From: Caulobacter zeae
Lineage (GTDB): Bacteria > Pseudomonadota > Alphaproteobacteria > Caulobacterales > Caulobacteraceae
Direction: 5' to 3'
Assembly: GCF_002858925.1 (NCBI RefSeq)
Contig: NZ_PJRS01000021.1
Span: 1-60,626 of the forward strand
DNA: 60,626 nt
Part shown: positions 7,168 to 15,971 of the stretch, in pieces
How positions within the stretch are numbered: position 1 is the first letter of the stretch
Layout of the letters: each line of letters begins with the position of its first letter
The notes under the pieces: generated by a model
What the model saw: the letters and a program-made list of their open reading frames with translations, nothing else
Databases searched by the model: none
What the model was told of the DNA's origin: nothing
Program-made: the position numbers and the translations under genes

Positions 7168-7938
7168 TCACCCCACCTGTACGCCGGTCATCGAGATCGC
7201 CGCGAAGACGTCGTCGGCGAAGAACGACACCGGCTCGCCTTCGCCCTGCGCGCCCAGCACGTAGAGCAGCGGCAGGTAGTGCTCGGCGCTGTTGATCGAC
7301 AGCGCCGCGTCCGGACCCAGGCTCTCCCAGTCGATCAGCGGCTGGTGGTCGCCGGCCGCGATCAGGGCCTTGGCGCGCTCGTTGAAGCGCGGCGCCCAGT
7401 CGGGGGTCTCGCCGGTGCGGAAGTTCACGGCCCGCAGGTTGTGGACGATGTCGCCGCTGCCGATGATCAGCACGCCCTCGTCTCGCAGCGCCGCCAGCCT
7501 GCGGCCGGCCTCGTAGTGCCAGGCGTTGGGCTGGCCGCGGTCGATGCTCAGCTGCACCACCGGCACGTCGGCGTCGGGATACATCGGCAGCAGCACGCTC
7601 CAGGCGCCATGGTCCAGGCCGCGGGTCGGATGCTGCACGGTGCGCTGCGGCGCCAGCAGGTCGGCGGCGCGCTGCGCCAGGGCCGGATCGCCCGGCGCCC
7701 GGTACTGCACGTCGAACAGCGCCTGCGGGAAGCCGCCGAAATCGTGGATGGTCTCGGGACGTTCGGCGGCGCTCAGCGCCGTGCCGCCCATGGTCTCCCA
7801 GTGGGCGCTGACCATCAGCACGGCCTTGGGGCGCGGCAGGTCGCGGCCCAGCTGCGCCCAGGCGCGGCTCCAGGCGTTGTCCTCGATGGCGTTCATCGGC
7901 GAGCCGTGGCCGATGAAGAGGACGGGCATGCGGGTCAT
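7168..7938 (-). CDS. LigB/DODA-type aromatic-ring dioxygenase (YgiD-like)
   Basis: A 256-residue protein; start ATG 7938 (MTRMPVLFIGHG), with a second ATG at 7929. The frame is open upstream to 8163 but that part is antisense to the acyltransferase start. The expected metal-binding histidines of the extradiol class III/DODA family are visible: IGHGSP near the N-terminus, SAHWET, GLDHGAW and SAEHYLPLLY near the C-terminus. Enzymes of this group (E. coli YgiD, plant DODA) cleave catechol-type rings such as DOPA using non-haem iron or bind zinc. The natural substrate here is unknown. It is transcribed alone, convergent with the DJ-1 gene. Confidence 0.92.
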   Translation of the reverse strand: MTRMPVLFIGHGSPMNAIEDNAWSRAWAQLGRDLPRPKAVLMVSAHWETMGGTALSAAERPETIHDFGGFPQALFDVQYRAPGDPALAQRAADLLAPQRTVQHPTRGLDHGAWSVLLPMYPDADVPVVQLSIDRGQPNAWHYEAGRRLAALRDEGVLIIGSGDIVHNLRAVNFRTGETPDWAPRFNERAKALIAAGDHQPLIDWESLGPDAALSINSAEHYLPLLYVLGAQGEGEPVSFFADDVFAAISMTGVQVG

Positions 7939-8065
7939 GGCGGCGATATCCGAATAGAAACTTGCGCAGTTACAGATGGGCGCTCGCCCCTCGGTGGTCA
8001 AGCAGGGGGCCGCGCGACCTTCCGCCGCTTCCCCCGGGGGCTCGGCTTTGTTAAGGCCTCCCCTC

Positions 8066-9235
8066 GTGAGCACGTCCCAGTCATCCTCGGAGTCGGCCGC
8101 GTCCCCCTCGGGATCCGCCGCCCCGGTCGCGTCACCCGTCGGCCATTCGTCCCGTCCGGCCACCCGTGGCGGCGCCCTGGACCTGCTGCGCCTGCTGGCC
8201 GCTCTGCTGATCGTGGTCTACCACTTCGGGGCCGAGAGCCCGCTGCGGATCGAGCGCTTTCACCCGGTGTTCGCGCGCGGCTACCTGGCCACCGACTTCT
8301 TCCTGATGCTGTCGGGCTACGTTCTGGGCCGCGCCTACGGACCGTCGGCCATCTCCGGCCGGATCACCCACTTCCAGTTCTGGCTGCGCCGCGCCGCCCG
8401 CGTCTGGCCGGGCCACCTGATGGTGCTGGCCGCCATGGCCGGGCTCGTCTTCGCCTTGAACGTGGTCGGCACCGACGCCCACAAGCCCTCGCGATTCGCC
8501 TGGGACCAGCTGCCGCTACAGGCCATGCTGATGCACGCCTGGGGCTTCAACAGCGACGGCTGGAACCTGCCGAGCTGGTCGCTGTCGGCGCTGATCGTCT
8601 GCTACGCCCTATTCCCCTGGTTCTGGCGCGCCGCCAGCGCCACCCGCCGGCCCTGGCTGCCCATCGTGCTGGCGGCCGTGGTCGTGGTGCTGTTCGACAT
8701 CGCCGCCCGGCGCACCAACGGTTTCGGGTTCGCCGAGGTGTCTATCGGCCTTTCCGACCTGCCGCTGCGCATCGGCGTGCTGCGCGCGATTCCGCTGTTC
8801 CTGCTGGGTCTGTGCCTTGCGCGGGCCGTCGAGCTTTCCTGGCCGAGCGAGAAGGCCGCCAAGGTGCTGCTGACCCTCGGCTGCGCGGGCCTTGTCGTCC
8901 TGCAGGTGATCGGCCGCTTCGACCTGCCCAGCCTGACCTGCCTGGCCGCCATCATCCTCGGCGCCGGCCGCCTGCCGGTGAAGCATCCCAAGGCCTGGAT
9001 CGAGGAGGGCGCCAAGCTGTCCTTCGCCCTGTTCATCACCCACATCCTGGTCGGCGTGATCTACTGGAGCGCCGTGCACAAGCTGATCGACACCGTGCCG
9101 ATCGGCATCGGCTGGCAGTGGCTGATGTGGCTGGCCGGTTTCCCGCTGGCCATCGGCGCGGCCTGGCTGTTCCACACCTATGTCGACCAGCCCGTGCAGG
9201 ATCGCATCATGCCCTGGGTGCGCGGCCGCGGCTGA
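8066..9235 (+). CDS. Acyltransferase-3 (OafA/YrhL-like) integral membrane protein
   Basis: A 389-residue polytopic membrane protein. The start is taken as GTG 8066, with AAGG at 8053-8056 upstream; the frame is open to 7976 but that extension is Ser/Ala filler. After a ~35-residue soluble lead comes the family motif GALDLLRLLAALLIVVYHFG (helix 1 with the catalytic-type His), then FARGYLATDFFLMLSGYVLGR and RRAARVWPGH, all hallmarks of the Acyl_transf_3 domain. About ten hydrophobic helices follow. These enzymes acetylate or acylate cell-surface glycans using a cytoplasmic acyl donor. No glycan cluster is next to it, so the acceptor cannot be inferred. Confidence 0.92.
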   Translation: MSTSQSSSESAASPSGSAAPVASPVGHSSRPATRGGALDLLRLLAALLIVVYHFGAESPLRIERFHPVFARGYLATDFFLMLSGYVLGRAYGPSAISGRITHFQFWLRRAARVWPGHLMVLAAMAGLVFALNVVGTDAHKPSRFAWDQLPLQAMLMHAWGFNSDGWNLPSWSLSALIVCYALFPWFWRAASATRRPWLPIVLAAVVVVLFDIAARRTNGFGFAEVSIGLSDLPLRIGVLRAIPLFLLGLCLARAVELSWPSEKAAKVLLTLGCAGLVVLQVIGRFDLPSLTCLAAIILGAGRLPVKHPKAWIEEGAKLSFALFITHILVGVIYWSAVHKLIDTVPIGIGWQWLMWLAGFPLAIGAAWLFHTYVDQPVQDRIMPWVRGRG

Positions 9236-9305
9236 GGCGCGCGTCTTGCTCCCCGCCGAGTCGTAGCCTCCTATCCTCTCCACGCAGAGTTTCGTGGGGA
9301 AGACG

Positions 9306-10838
9306 ATGTCAAACGCTCCTAGCCGCCGCACGCTGATGACCGGCGCGGCCGCCGCCACCCTGTTGGTTCCCGGCCTGGCCGGCGCCGCCGCCAAGACGTC
9401 AGCACGCGAGGCCGAAATGGCCGCGATCCGCAAGGCCGCCGAGGCCGGCTACGACGCCTCGGTCAAGCGCATCCAGGACTGGATCGCCCTGCCGTCGATC
9501 GCCGCCGAGAACCGCGACATGGACAAGGGCGCCGACTACATGGCGGCCCTGGCCAGCGACGCCGGCTTCACGAACGTCGAGAAGATCCCGACCGACGGCG
9601 CGCCTGGCGTGTTCGGCGTGCTCGACGTCGGCGCCAGGCGCTGGCTGGCGATCTACTTCATGTACGACGTCAAGCAGTACGATCCGGCCGAGTGGAGCTC
9701 GCCGCCGCTGGAGGCGCGCATCGTCGACAAGCCCGGCTTCGGCAAGGTGATCGTCGGGCGGGGGGCGGTGAACCAGAAGGGACCTCAGGCCTCGCTGCTG
9801 GCCGCCCTGCACGCCATCCGCGCCGCCGGCAGGAAGCCGCCGGTGAACCTCGTCCTGGTCTGCGAGGGCGAGGAGGAGATCGGCAGCCCGCACTTCCGCC
9901 AGATCGTCACCCGGCCCAACGTGCTGGCCGCCCTGAAGAAGTGCGAGGGCGTGATCATCCCCGCCGGCTGGCAGAGCCCCAGCAACGGCGGCGTCAGCGT
10001 CAACCTGGGCGCCAAGGGCGTGGTCGAGTTCGAGCTGGTGGCCAGCGGCGAGAAATGGGGCAGGGGTCCCAAGACCGACATCCATTCCAGCGAGAAGGCG
10101 CGCGTCGACAGCCCGGCCTGGCGGCTGGTCCAGGCGCTGACCACCCTGGTCACGCCCGACGGCAATACCCCTGCCGTCGACGGCTATTTCGAGAAGGTCC
10201 GGCCGCTGACCGCCCGCGAGAAGGAGCTGATCTCCCTGGCCGCCCAGCGCATGACCGAGGCCGACGCCAAGAAGGCCCTGGGCGTCGACCGCTGGATCGA
10301 CGACCTGCCGTGGGAGAAGGCGCTGGAGCGCCTGGCCTCGCAGCCGACCATCAATATCGAGGGGCTGGTCTCGGGCTATACCGGCCCCGGCGGCAAGACC
10401 GTGCTGCCGGGCCGCGCCGTCGCCAAGATCGACCTGCGGCTGGTGCCGAACATGACCATGGACGACGCTGTGGCCAAGATCCGCGCCCACCTCGACAAGC
10501 GCGGCTTCAACGACGTCGAGATCAAGGTCAGCGGCGGCTACGACCCCACCGAGACACCCGAGGACAGCCGCCTGATCCGCGCCCAGTTGGCCAGCTACAA
10601 GCGCCTGGGCGCGCCGGCGACGCTCTATCCGCGCCTGGCCGGCTCGTGGCCGGGCACGGTCTTCACCTCGCCGCCCGTCAGCCTGCCGGCGGGCCAGTTC
10701 GGCCTTGGTCACGGCAGCGGCGCCCATGCGCCCAACGAGTACTACGTGATCGAGAGCAGCAACCCGAAGGTGCAGGGCCTGGTCGGCGGCACGATGAGCT
10801 ATGTCGACCTGATGTACGAGATCGCCGAGGCCAATTAG
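9306..10838 (+). CDS. Exported M20-family peptidase homologue with altered metal site
   Basis: A 510-residue protein starting at ATG 9306, with GGGGA about 5 bases upstream. The N-terminus SRRTLMTGAAAATLLVPG looks like a Tat signal. The fold is that of M20 dipeptidases, with EGEEEIGSPHF and a dimerisation insert. Several metal positions are changed. The usual HYDV is Met119-Tyr-Asp-Val. The usual SDDKG, whose Asp bridges the two metals, is V-Asn156-Gln-Lys-Gly. The usual ISDT is IPAG (residues 218-221). Glu189/Glu190, the DIHSS His and the C-terminal GAHAPNEY His remain. Hence it may not be an active dinuclear zinc peptidase. Confidence 0.88.
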   Translation: MSNAPSRRTLMTGAAAATLLVPGLAGAAAKTSAREAEMAAIRKAAEAGYDASVKRIQDWIALPSIAAENRDMDKGADYMAALASDAGFTNVEKIPTDGAPGVFGVLDVGARRWLAIYFMYDVKQYDPAEWSSPPLEARIVDKPGFGKVIVGRGAVNQKGPQASLLAALHAIRAAGRKPPVNLVLVCEGEEEIGSPHFRQIVTRPNVLAALKKCEGVIIPAGWQSPSNGGVSVNLGAKGVVEFELVASGEKWGRGPKTDIHSSEKARVDSPAWRLVQALTTLVTPDGNTPAVDGYFEKVRPLTAREKELISLAAQRMTEADAKKALGVDRWIDDLPWEKALERLASQPTINIEGLVSGYTGPGGKTVLPGRAVAKIDLRLVPNMTMDDAVAKIRAHLDKRGFNDVEIKVSGGYDPTETPEDSRLIRAQLASYKRLGAPATLYPRLAGSWPGTVFTSPPVSLPAGQFGLGHGSGAHAPNEYYVIESSNPKVQGLVGGTMSYVDLMYEIAEAN

Positions 10839-10918
10839 CGGCAGGGAACGATCCTTGGGCGCATGTGGTTGAGCCCTAGCCGGCGACAGACCGGCGAAGC
10901 TCGTTCGGGAGAATCCAC

Positions 10919-11218
10919 ATGCGTCATACTCTGCTGGTCGGTCTGGCCGCCGTCGCCCTGACCGTCGTCGCCTGCGAGAACAAGACCGAGAAGGCCGCCG
11001 AGGCCTCGGTCGAAAGCCAGAAGGCGGCCGAGGCCGCCGCCCAGGCGTCGAGCGCCGCCAACACGGCCGCCGACGCCAGCGCCGACGCGGCCGCCGCCGG
11101 CGACACCTCCACCGCCAAGGCGGCCGGCGACGCCGCCGCCGCTGCGGGCGAAGCCGCCGAGAAGGCCGGCGACAAGGCGGAGAAGGCCGGCGAAAAGGCC
11201 AAGGACGCCGCACACTGA
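10919..11218 (+). CDS. Alanine-rich small lipoprotein
   Basis: A 99-residue protein starting at ATG 10919 after a GGGAGA purine stretch. The signal MRHTLLVGLAAVALTVVAC ends in a lipobox with Cys19. The mature part is almost entirely Ala, Lys, Glu, Asp and Gly in heptad-like AxxAxxA steps (KAAEAAAQASSAANTAADAS ... KAGDKAEKAGEKAKDAAH). It should form a single long amphipathic helix or coiled coil, like Lpp-like or entericidin-like lipoproteins. Family unknown. A perfect GC hairpin follows the stop. Confidence 0.75.
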   Translation: MRHTLLVGLAAVALTVVACENKTEKAAEASVESQKAAEAAAQASSAANTAADASADAAAAGDTSTAKAAGDAAAAAGEAAEKAGDKAEKAGEKAKDAAH

Positions 11219-11226
11219 CCTGGCCC

Positions 11227-11249
11227 GGGCGGCGCGCTCAGCGCCGCCC
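11227..11249 (+). terminator. GC hairpin after the Ala-rich lipoprotein gene
   Basis: Perfect 9-bp stem GGGCGGCGC / GCGCCGCCC with the loop GCTCA, starting 9 bases after the stop codon. There is no U-tract, so it could be a weak terminator or an mRNA 3'-end stabiliser. Confidence 0.55.
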
Positions 11250-11351
11250 GGCGCCCTCGGCTCCATGGCCGAACCACCTTTCCTCGCGCGATCTCCACAA
11301 CCATAGTGAGGGCGTGGCTCCGGCAAGTACGGGAGCCGGGGGAAGGGGAAC

Positions 11352-13112
11352 ATGCGGAAAGTCGCCGTGGCCGCCTTGAGCGTCGGCCTGTTCCGTAGGT
11401 TGGCGATCGCCGCCGCCGCCCTGCTCGTCGCCCTGCTCGTCGCCATGCCCGCCGCGGCCCAGACTGCGAGCCCTTCCGCCGCCGCCGAGACGCGCCTGTC
11501 GGACGCGGCCATCCGCCAGGTGCTGGTCCAGCGGGTCGATGTCGACAAGCAGGCCGCCGGCATCGTCGTTGGCGTCATCGACGCCAAGGGCCGCCGCGTG
11601 ATTGCCCGGGGCGTCTTTGACGCGGCCGATCCTCGCCCCGTCGACGGCCAGACCTTGTTCGAGATCGGCTCGGTGACCAAGGCTTTCACCGGCCTGCTGC
11701 TCGCCGACATGGTCCGGCGTGGCGAGGTCACGCTCGACGAGCCCCTCGTCAAGCTGCTGCCCGCCGGCTCGGTCGCGCCCGAGCGCAACGGCAAGGCCAT
11801 CACCCTTATAGACTTGGCCACCCATACCTCGGGCCTGCCGCGGCTGCCAGACAACATGCCGATGACCGACCCGCTCAATCCCTATGCTGACTACGGTCCC
11901 GACCTGCTGGACGCCTTCCTGCGGCGCTACAGCCTGACCCGCGACGTCGGCGCGGCCTATGAATACTCCAACCTAGGCGCAGGACTGCTGGGCCGGGCGC
12001 TGGCCCAGCGGGCGGGCGGCGACTACGAGACGGTGCTGCGCAAGCGGGTGCTGGCGCCGCTGGGCATGTCGAGCACCGCTATCGCGCTATCGCCGGCGCT
12101 CGAGGCCCGCTTTTCGCCGGGCCACACCGCGGATCTGGCGACCACGCCGCACTGGGACCTGCCGACCCTGGCCGGGGCGGGCGGCTTGCGATCCTCGGCC
12201 GACGACCTGCTGAAACTGCTGGCCGCCGAGCTTGGCTATGTCGACACGCCGCTGAGGGCCGCCATGGTCGGCCAGCTGGATCCCCGGCGTCCGGTGGGCG
12301 GCGATGTCCAGGTCGCGCTCGGCTGGCACGTCGCCGCGACGCCCAAGGGCGAGATCGTCAGTCATGGCGGCGGCACCATGGGCTTCCAGACATTCGTCGG
12401 TTTCGACCAGACGAGCGGGGTGGGCGTCGTGGTGTTGAGCAACGCTTCGGGCGCCATGGGCGTCGAGGACCTGGGCCTGCACCTGCTGACCGGCGCGCCG
12501 CTGAAGACTGCGCCCAAGGTCAAGGTCCGCGAGGCCAAGACCCTGCCGCCGATTGTGCTGGACGGCCTGACCGGCCGCTACGCGCTGGGGCCCGGCGCCG
12601 TGATGGCCATCACCCGCGAGGGCCAGCGGATGTTCGGCCAGCTGACCGGCCAGCCCCGCATCGAGATCTTCGCCGAGGGGCCGACGGCTTTCTTCACCAG
12701 GGTCGTTGACGCACAGCTGACCTTCACCGTCGGCGCGGACGGACGCGCGAGCAGCGTGACCCTGCATCAGAACGGCCAGAACACGCCGGCGCCGCGACTG
12801 GCCGAAGGCGCCGAGCCGCCGGCCGCACCGACGCCCAAGGTCGTGGCCCTGTCGCCACAGGCGCTGGACGCCCTCGTCGGCCGCTATGCCCTGGCCCCCG
12901 CGATGATCCTGGAGGTGACGCGGCGGGAGGGGCGGTTGTTCGCTCAACTGACCGGCCAGCCCGTCTTCGAGGTCTTCCCGCAGAGCCCGACAGAGGTGGT
13001 CTGGGCTGTGGTTCCGGCCCGCGCGCAGTTCGTGCTCGGCGCCGACGGCAAGGCGATCAGCCTGGTGCTGCACCAGAACGGACGCGCCCTGCCGGCGCCC
13101 CGCGTCCCCTAG
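11352..13112 (+). CDS. Exported serine hydrolase, class-C beta-lactamase fold, with duplicated C-terminal domain
   Basis: A 586-residue protein starting at ATG 11352 after GGGGAAGGGGA. A signal peptide (RRLAIAAAALLVALLVAMPAAAQ) directs export. The beta-lactamase-related domain (~50-390) has the three active-site motifs of class C/DD-peptidases: SVTK (Ser107, Lys110), YSN (205-207) and HGG (338-340). Two tandem C-terminal repeats follow (~404-490 and ~505-586). Both carry GRYAL...LTGQP...F..GPT/QSPT...FTVGADG/FVLGADG...LHQNG..APR, matching the DUF3471-like beta-barrel tail often found singly in this family. Likely a periplasmic peptidase or esterase; not shown to be a resistance enzyme. It ends one base before the convergent uxaA stop. 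Confidence 0.9.
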   Translation: MRKVAVAALSVGLFRRLAIAAAALLVALLVAMPAAAQTASPSAAAETRLSDAAIRQVLVQRVDVDKQAAGIVVGVIDAKGRRVIARGVFDAADPRPVDGQTLFEIGSVTKAFTGLLLADMVRRGEVTLDEPLVKLLPAGSVAPERNGKAITLIDLATHTSGLPRLPDNMPMTDPLNPYADYGPDLLDAFLRRYSLTRDVGAAYEYSNLGAGLLGRALAQRAGGDYETVLRKRVLAPLGMSSTAIALSPALEARFSPGHTADLATTPHWDLPTLAGAGGLRSSADDLLKLLAAELGYVDTPLRAAMVGQLDPRRPVGGDVQVALGWHVAATPKGEIVSHGGGTMGFQTFVGFDQTSGVGVVVLSNASGAMGVEDLGLHLLTGAPLKTAPKVKVREAKTLPPIVLDGLTGRYALGPGAVMAITREGQRMFGQLTGQPRIEIFAEGPTAFFTRVVDAQLTFTVGADGRASSVTLHQNGQNTPAPRLAEGAEPPAAPTPKVVALSPQALDALVGRYALAPAMILEVTRREGRLFAQLTGQPVFEVFPQSPTEVVWAVVPARAQFVLGADGKAISLVLHQNGRALPAPRVP

Positions 13113-13113
13113 C

Positions 13114-14622
13114 TTACAGCGTCACGCCCGACTTCCAGATGGCGATCTCGCGCTCGCCGTTGCGCTCGGCCTTGGTTTCCTGGCCCGAGGCGGTGGCGAC
13201 GACCAGGTCGAGCAGCGAATCCGCCGCCTGGTCCATGGTCTGGCCGTCCAGCACCACCCCGGCGTCGAAGTCGATCCACGACGGCTTGCGGGCGGCCAGG
13301 GCGCTGTTCGAGGCGATCTTCAGCGTCGGGGCGGGGAAGCCCAGCGGCGTGCCGCGGCCGGTGGTGAACAGGATCACCGTGGCGCCGGCCGCCGTCAGGG
13401 CCGTGGACGACACCGCGTCGTTGCCCGGCGCCTCGAGCAAGGTCAGCCCGTGCGGGCCGACCCGCTCGCCGTAGCGCAGCACCTCGACCAGAGGCGCGCG
13501 GCCGCCCTTCTGCACCGCGCCCAGGGATTTCTCCTCCAGGGTGGTGATGCCGCCGGCGATGTTACCGGGCGAGGGGTTCTCGTAGATGGGCTGGTGGTTG
13601 TCGATGAAGTAGCGCTTGAAGTCGTCGATCACCTCGACGGCCTGGTCGAAAACCTCGCGGCTTGCAGCCCTTTGCAGCAGCACGTTCTCGGCGCCGAACA
13701 CCTCGGGGATCTCGGTCAGCACCGGGGTGCCGCCCGCTGCGGCCACCTTGTCGGCGATGCGGCCGACCAGCGGATTGGCCGTGACGCCCGAGAACCCGTC
13801 CGAGCCGCCGCACTTGAGGCCAACCACCAGTTCGGAAAGCGGCGCGGGCTCGCGCTTGTCCTTCTCGGCGATCTCGATGAGCGTCTCGATGGCCTCCAGG
13901 CCCTGTTCGTACTCGTCTTCCACGAACTGGGTGGTGAACGAGCGCAGGCGCTCGGGATCCAGGTCCGGGGCGCTGTCGAGCAGGGCCTTCAGCTGGTTGT
14001 TCTCGCAGCCCAGGCCCAGGATCAGCACGCCGCCGGCGTTGGGGTGGGCGGCCAGGCCCGCGATCAGCTGGCGGGTGTGGGAAAGATCATCGCCCAGCTG
14101 CGAGCAGCCGAACGGGTGGGGGAAGGCGAAGACGCCGTCGACGCGGCCGGCGAAGCGGGCATTGGCCTTTTCGGCGATACGGCGGGCGGTGTTGGCCACG
14201 CAGCCGACGGTGCACAGCACCCAGATCTCGTTGCGCGTGCCGACCCGGCCGTTCTTGCGGCGATAGCCCAGGAAGCTGCGGTCGCCGACCACCTCGGTGT
14301 TGTCGGTCCCGGCCGGCGCGTAGGCGTAGCCTTCGACGCCAGAAAGGCGCGTCTCGACATTGTGGACGTGCACGTGGTCGCCGACGGCGATGTCGCTGAC
14401 AGCCCGGCCGATCGGCCAGCCGTACTTCAGCACGTCCTCGCCCTTGGCCGCCGCGCGCACGGCGATCTTGTGGCCCTTGGGAATGTCGCTTCGCACCCGG
14501 ATCTGCTCGCCGTGCAGATCGACGGTTTCGCCGGCCGACAGGGGACGCAGGGCGGTGGCGACGTGGTCGCGCGGATCGACGCCGTGGATCGATTCGCCGG
14601 GAAAGGTGGCCGTTTCGCTCAT
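13114..14622 (-). CDS. uxaA: Altronate dehydratase
   Basis: A 502-residue enzyme of the UxaA/GarD family: D-altronate to 2-keto-3-deoxygluconate plus water. An N-terminal SAF-like domain (~1-100, with IPKGHKIAV and DVLKYGWPIG) is followed by the large catalytic part with NGRVGTRNEIWVLCTVGCVANTARRIAE, FPHPFGCSQLGDD, LGLGCENNQ and LKCGGSDGFSGVTANP, whose Cys residues bind the iron required by the family. Start ATG 14622. A CCGG-centred operator lies 53 bases upstream in the divergent gap with the LacI-type regulator. UxaB, which would supply altronate, is not in the window. Confidence 0.95.
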   Translation of the reverse strand: MSETATFPGESIHGVDPRDHVATALRPLSAGETVDLHGEQIRVRSDIPKGHKIAVRAAAKGEDVLKYGWPIGRAVSDIAVGDHVHVHNVETRLSGVEGYAYAPAGTDNTEVVGDRSFLGYRRKNGRVGTRNEIWVLCTVGCVANTARRIAEKANARFAGRVDGVFAFPHPFGCSQLGDDLSHTRQLIAGLAAHPNAGGVLILGLGCENNQLKALLDSAPDLDPERLRSFTTQFVEDEYEQGLEAIETLIEIAEKDKREPAPLSELVVGLKCGGSDGFSGVTANPLVGRIADKVAAAGGTPVLTEIPEVFGAENVLLQRAASREVFDQAVEVIDDFKRYFIDNHQPIYENPSPGNIAGGITTLEEKSLGAVQKGGRAPLVEVLRYGERVGPHGLTLLEAPGNDAVSSTALTAAGATVILFTTGRGTPLGFPAPTLKIASNSALAARKPSWIDFDAGVVLDGQTMDQAADSLLDLVVATASGQETKAERNGEREIAIWKSGVTL

Positions 14623-14674
14623 CTGGGGTCTTTGTCTTTGCGACTTTTTGTGTTGCCATCCGGTCCTAAGGGAG

Positions 14675-14690
14675 TGGAAACCGGTGTCAA
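14675..14690. promoter_or_regulatory. LacI-type operator (uronate repressor) between uxaA and the regulator gene
   Basis: The minus strand reads TTGACACCGGTTTCCA, which matches the site before uxaC (TTGACACCGGTTACCA at 15901-15916) at 15 of 16 positions. Both are related to the palindromes before eda. The TTGACA part could double as the -35 hexamer of the uxaA promoter, so a bound repressor would block RNA polymerase. It is placed to control uxaA and possibly the divergent regulator gene itself. Confidence 0.75.
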
Positions 14691-14783
14691 GAGCTTCGCC
14701 AGCGCGCTTTTAGCCGCAGATTGGCTACGCTTTCGACGCTGGAGTATGACAAAAGAAAAGAACGCCCGCCGCATGGAAACGCC

Positions 14784-15866
14784 GTGACCTCGTCAAAGAC
14801 GCCCAAAAAGTCCGCCGACGAGTCGGATGTGAACGCCGCGCTGGAAAGCGGCCGCCGCCGCGCCACCATCAACGACATCGCCCGCCTGGCCGGGGTCTCC
14901 AAGAAGACCGTCTCGCGGGTGATCAACCAGTCGCCCTTCGTCCGCGAAGAGACGCGGGTGCGGATCGAGGCGGTGATCGCCGAGTGGGGCTACGCCCCCG
15001 ATCCCCAGGCTCGAGGCCTGGCCTTCCGCCGCTCGTTCCTGATCGGCATGATCTACGACAACCCCAACCCGCAGTACGTCGTGAACATGCAGCTTGGCCT
15101 GCTGGACGGCATGCGCGGCTCGGGCTTCGAGCTGGTGGTCCACCCCTGCGACCGTGGCAGCCCCACCTTCCTGCAGGACGTGCGGATGTTCATCGAGCGG
15201 CAGAAGCTGTTCGGCGTGATCCTGCCGCCGTCGGTGTCGGAGGACGAGCGCGTCGCCGACCTGCTGCGCGACATCGGCTGCGAATACATCCGCATCGCCT
15301 CGGTGCCGCTCGACGAAGAAGAGCACATGATCGTCGGTCACGACCGGCTGGGCGCCCAGGCCATGGGCGAGCACCTGGTCGGCCTGGGCCACGAGCGCAT
15401 CGGCTTCATCACTGGCCTGCCCAGCTTCCGGTCGTCGCACGAGCGGCGAGGGGGCTTCGAGGACGCGCTGACCAAGGCCGGCGTGAAGCTCGACCCCAAC
15501 TATGTGGTGCAGGGCGCCTACACCTTCGAATCGGGCCTGGCCTGCGGCGAGGCGCTGCTGGCCAAGACCCCGCGCCCGACCGCCATCTTCGCCGGCAACG
15601 ACGAAATGGCCGCCGGCGTGCTGCAGGCCGCCCGCCGCGCCGGCCTGACGGTGCCGGAAGACCTGACCGTGGTCGGCTTCGACGACTTCCAGATCGCCCA
15701 GGCCGTCTGGCCGCCGCTGACCACGATCCACATCCCGACGCGCGAAGTGGGCCGCATGGCCGCCGAGAAGCTGATCGCCCGCGACGGCTACGAGCCGGGC
15801 GATCCGGCCAAGACGATCCCCTATCTGGTGACGCGCGAGTCTTCCGCCCCACCGAAGAAAGTGTAG
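14784..15866 (+). CDS. LacI-family transcriptional regulator of uronate genes (KdgR/UxuR-like)
   Basis: A 360-residue protein. I choose GTG 14784, preceded by GGAAA; an earlier TTG at 14721 would overlap the promoter region. The LacI helix-turn-helix (ATINDIARLAGVSKKTVSRV) lies at ~27-46 with the hinge helix after it. The periplasmic-binding-protein-like sensor domain follows (~80-350; HDRLGAQAMGEHLVGLGHERIG, TAIFAGNDEMAAGVL, VVGFDDFQIAQAVWPPLTTI). LacI members with this context respond to KDG or related uronate intermediates. It is divergent from uxaA and followed by uxaC. The CCGG-centred sites at 14675, 15901, 22327 and 22360 are the likely targets. Confidence 0.9.
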   Translation: MTSSKTPKKSADESDVNAALESGRRRATINDIARLAGVSKKTVSRVINQSPFVREETRVRIEAVIAEWGYAPDPQARGLAFRRSFLIGMIYDNPNPQYVVNMQLGLLDGMRGSGFELVVHPCDRGSPTFLQDVRMFIERQKLFGVILPPSVSEDERVADLLRDIGCEYIRIASVPLDEEEHMIVGHDRLGAQAMGEHLVGLGHERIGFITGLPSFRSSHERRGGFEDALTKAGVKLDPNYVVQGAYTFESGLACGEALLAKTPRPTAIFAGNDEMAAGVLQAARRAGLTVPEDLTVVGFDDFQIAQAVWPPLTTIHIPTREVGRMAAEKLIARDGYEPGDPAKTIPYLVTRESSAPPKKV

Positions 15867-15900
15867 GGTGCGCCGCGCGCCCTGCACCTTGCACCGAACT

Positions 15901-15916
15901 TTGACACCGGTTACCA
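15901..15916 (+). promoter_or_regulatory. LacI-type operator upstream of uxaC
   Basis: TTGACACCGGTTACCA, centred on ACCGGT, 56 bases before the uxaC ATG. It has the same orientation and almost the same sequence as the uxaA site, including an embedded TTGACA that may serve as the -35 element. Confidence 0.72.
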
Positions 15917-15971
15917 AGCGCCACGAAGCGGCCCGTTAGCAGCCGCCGGCGAAGGGACGAGGAGACACGCC

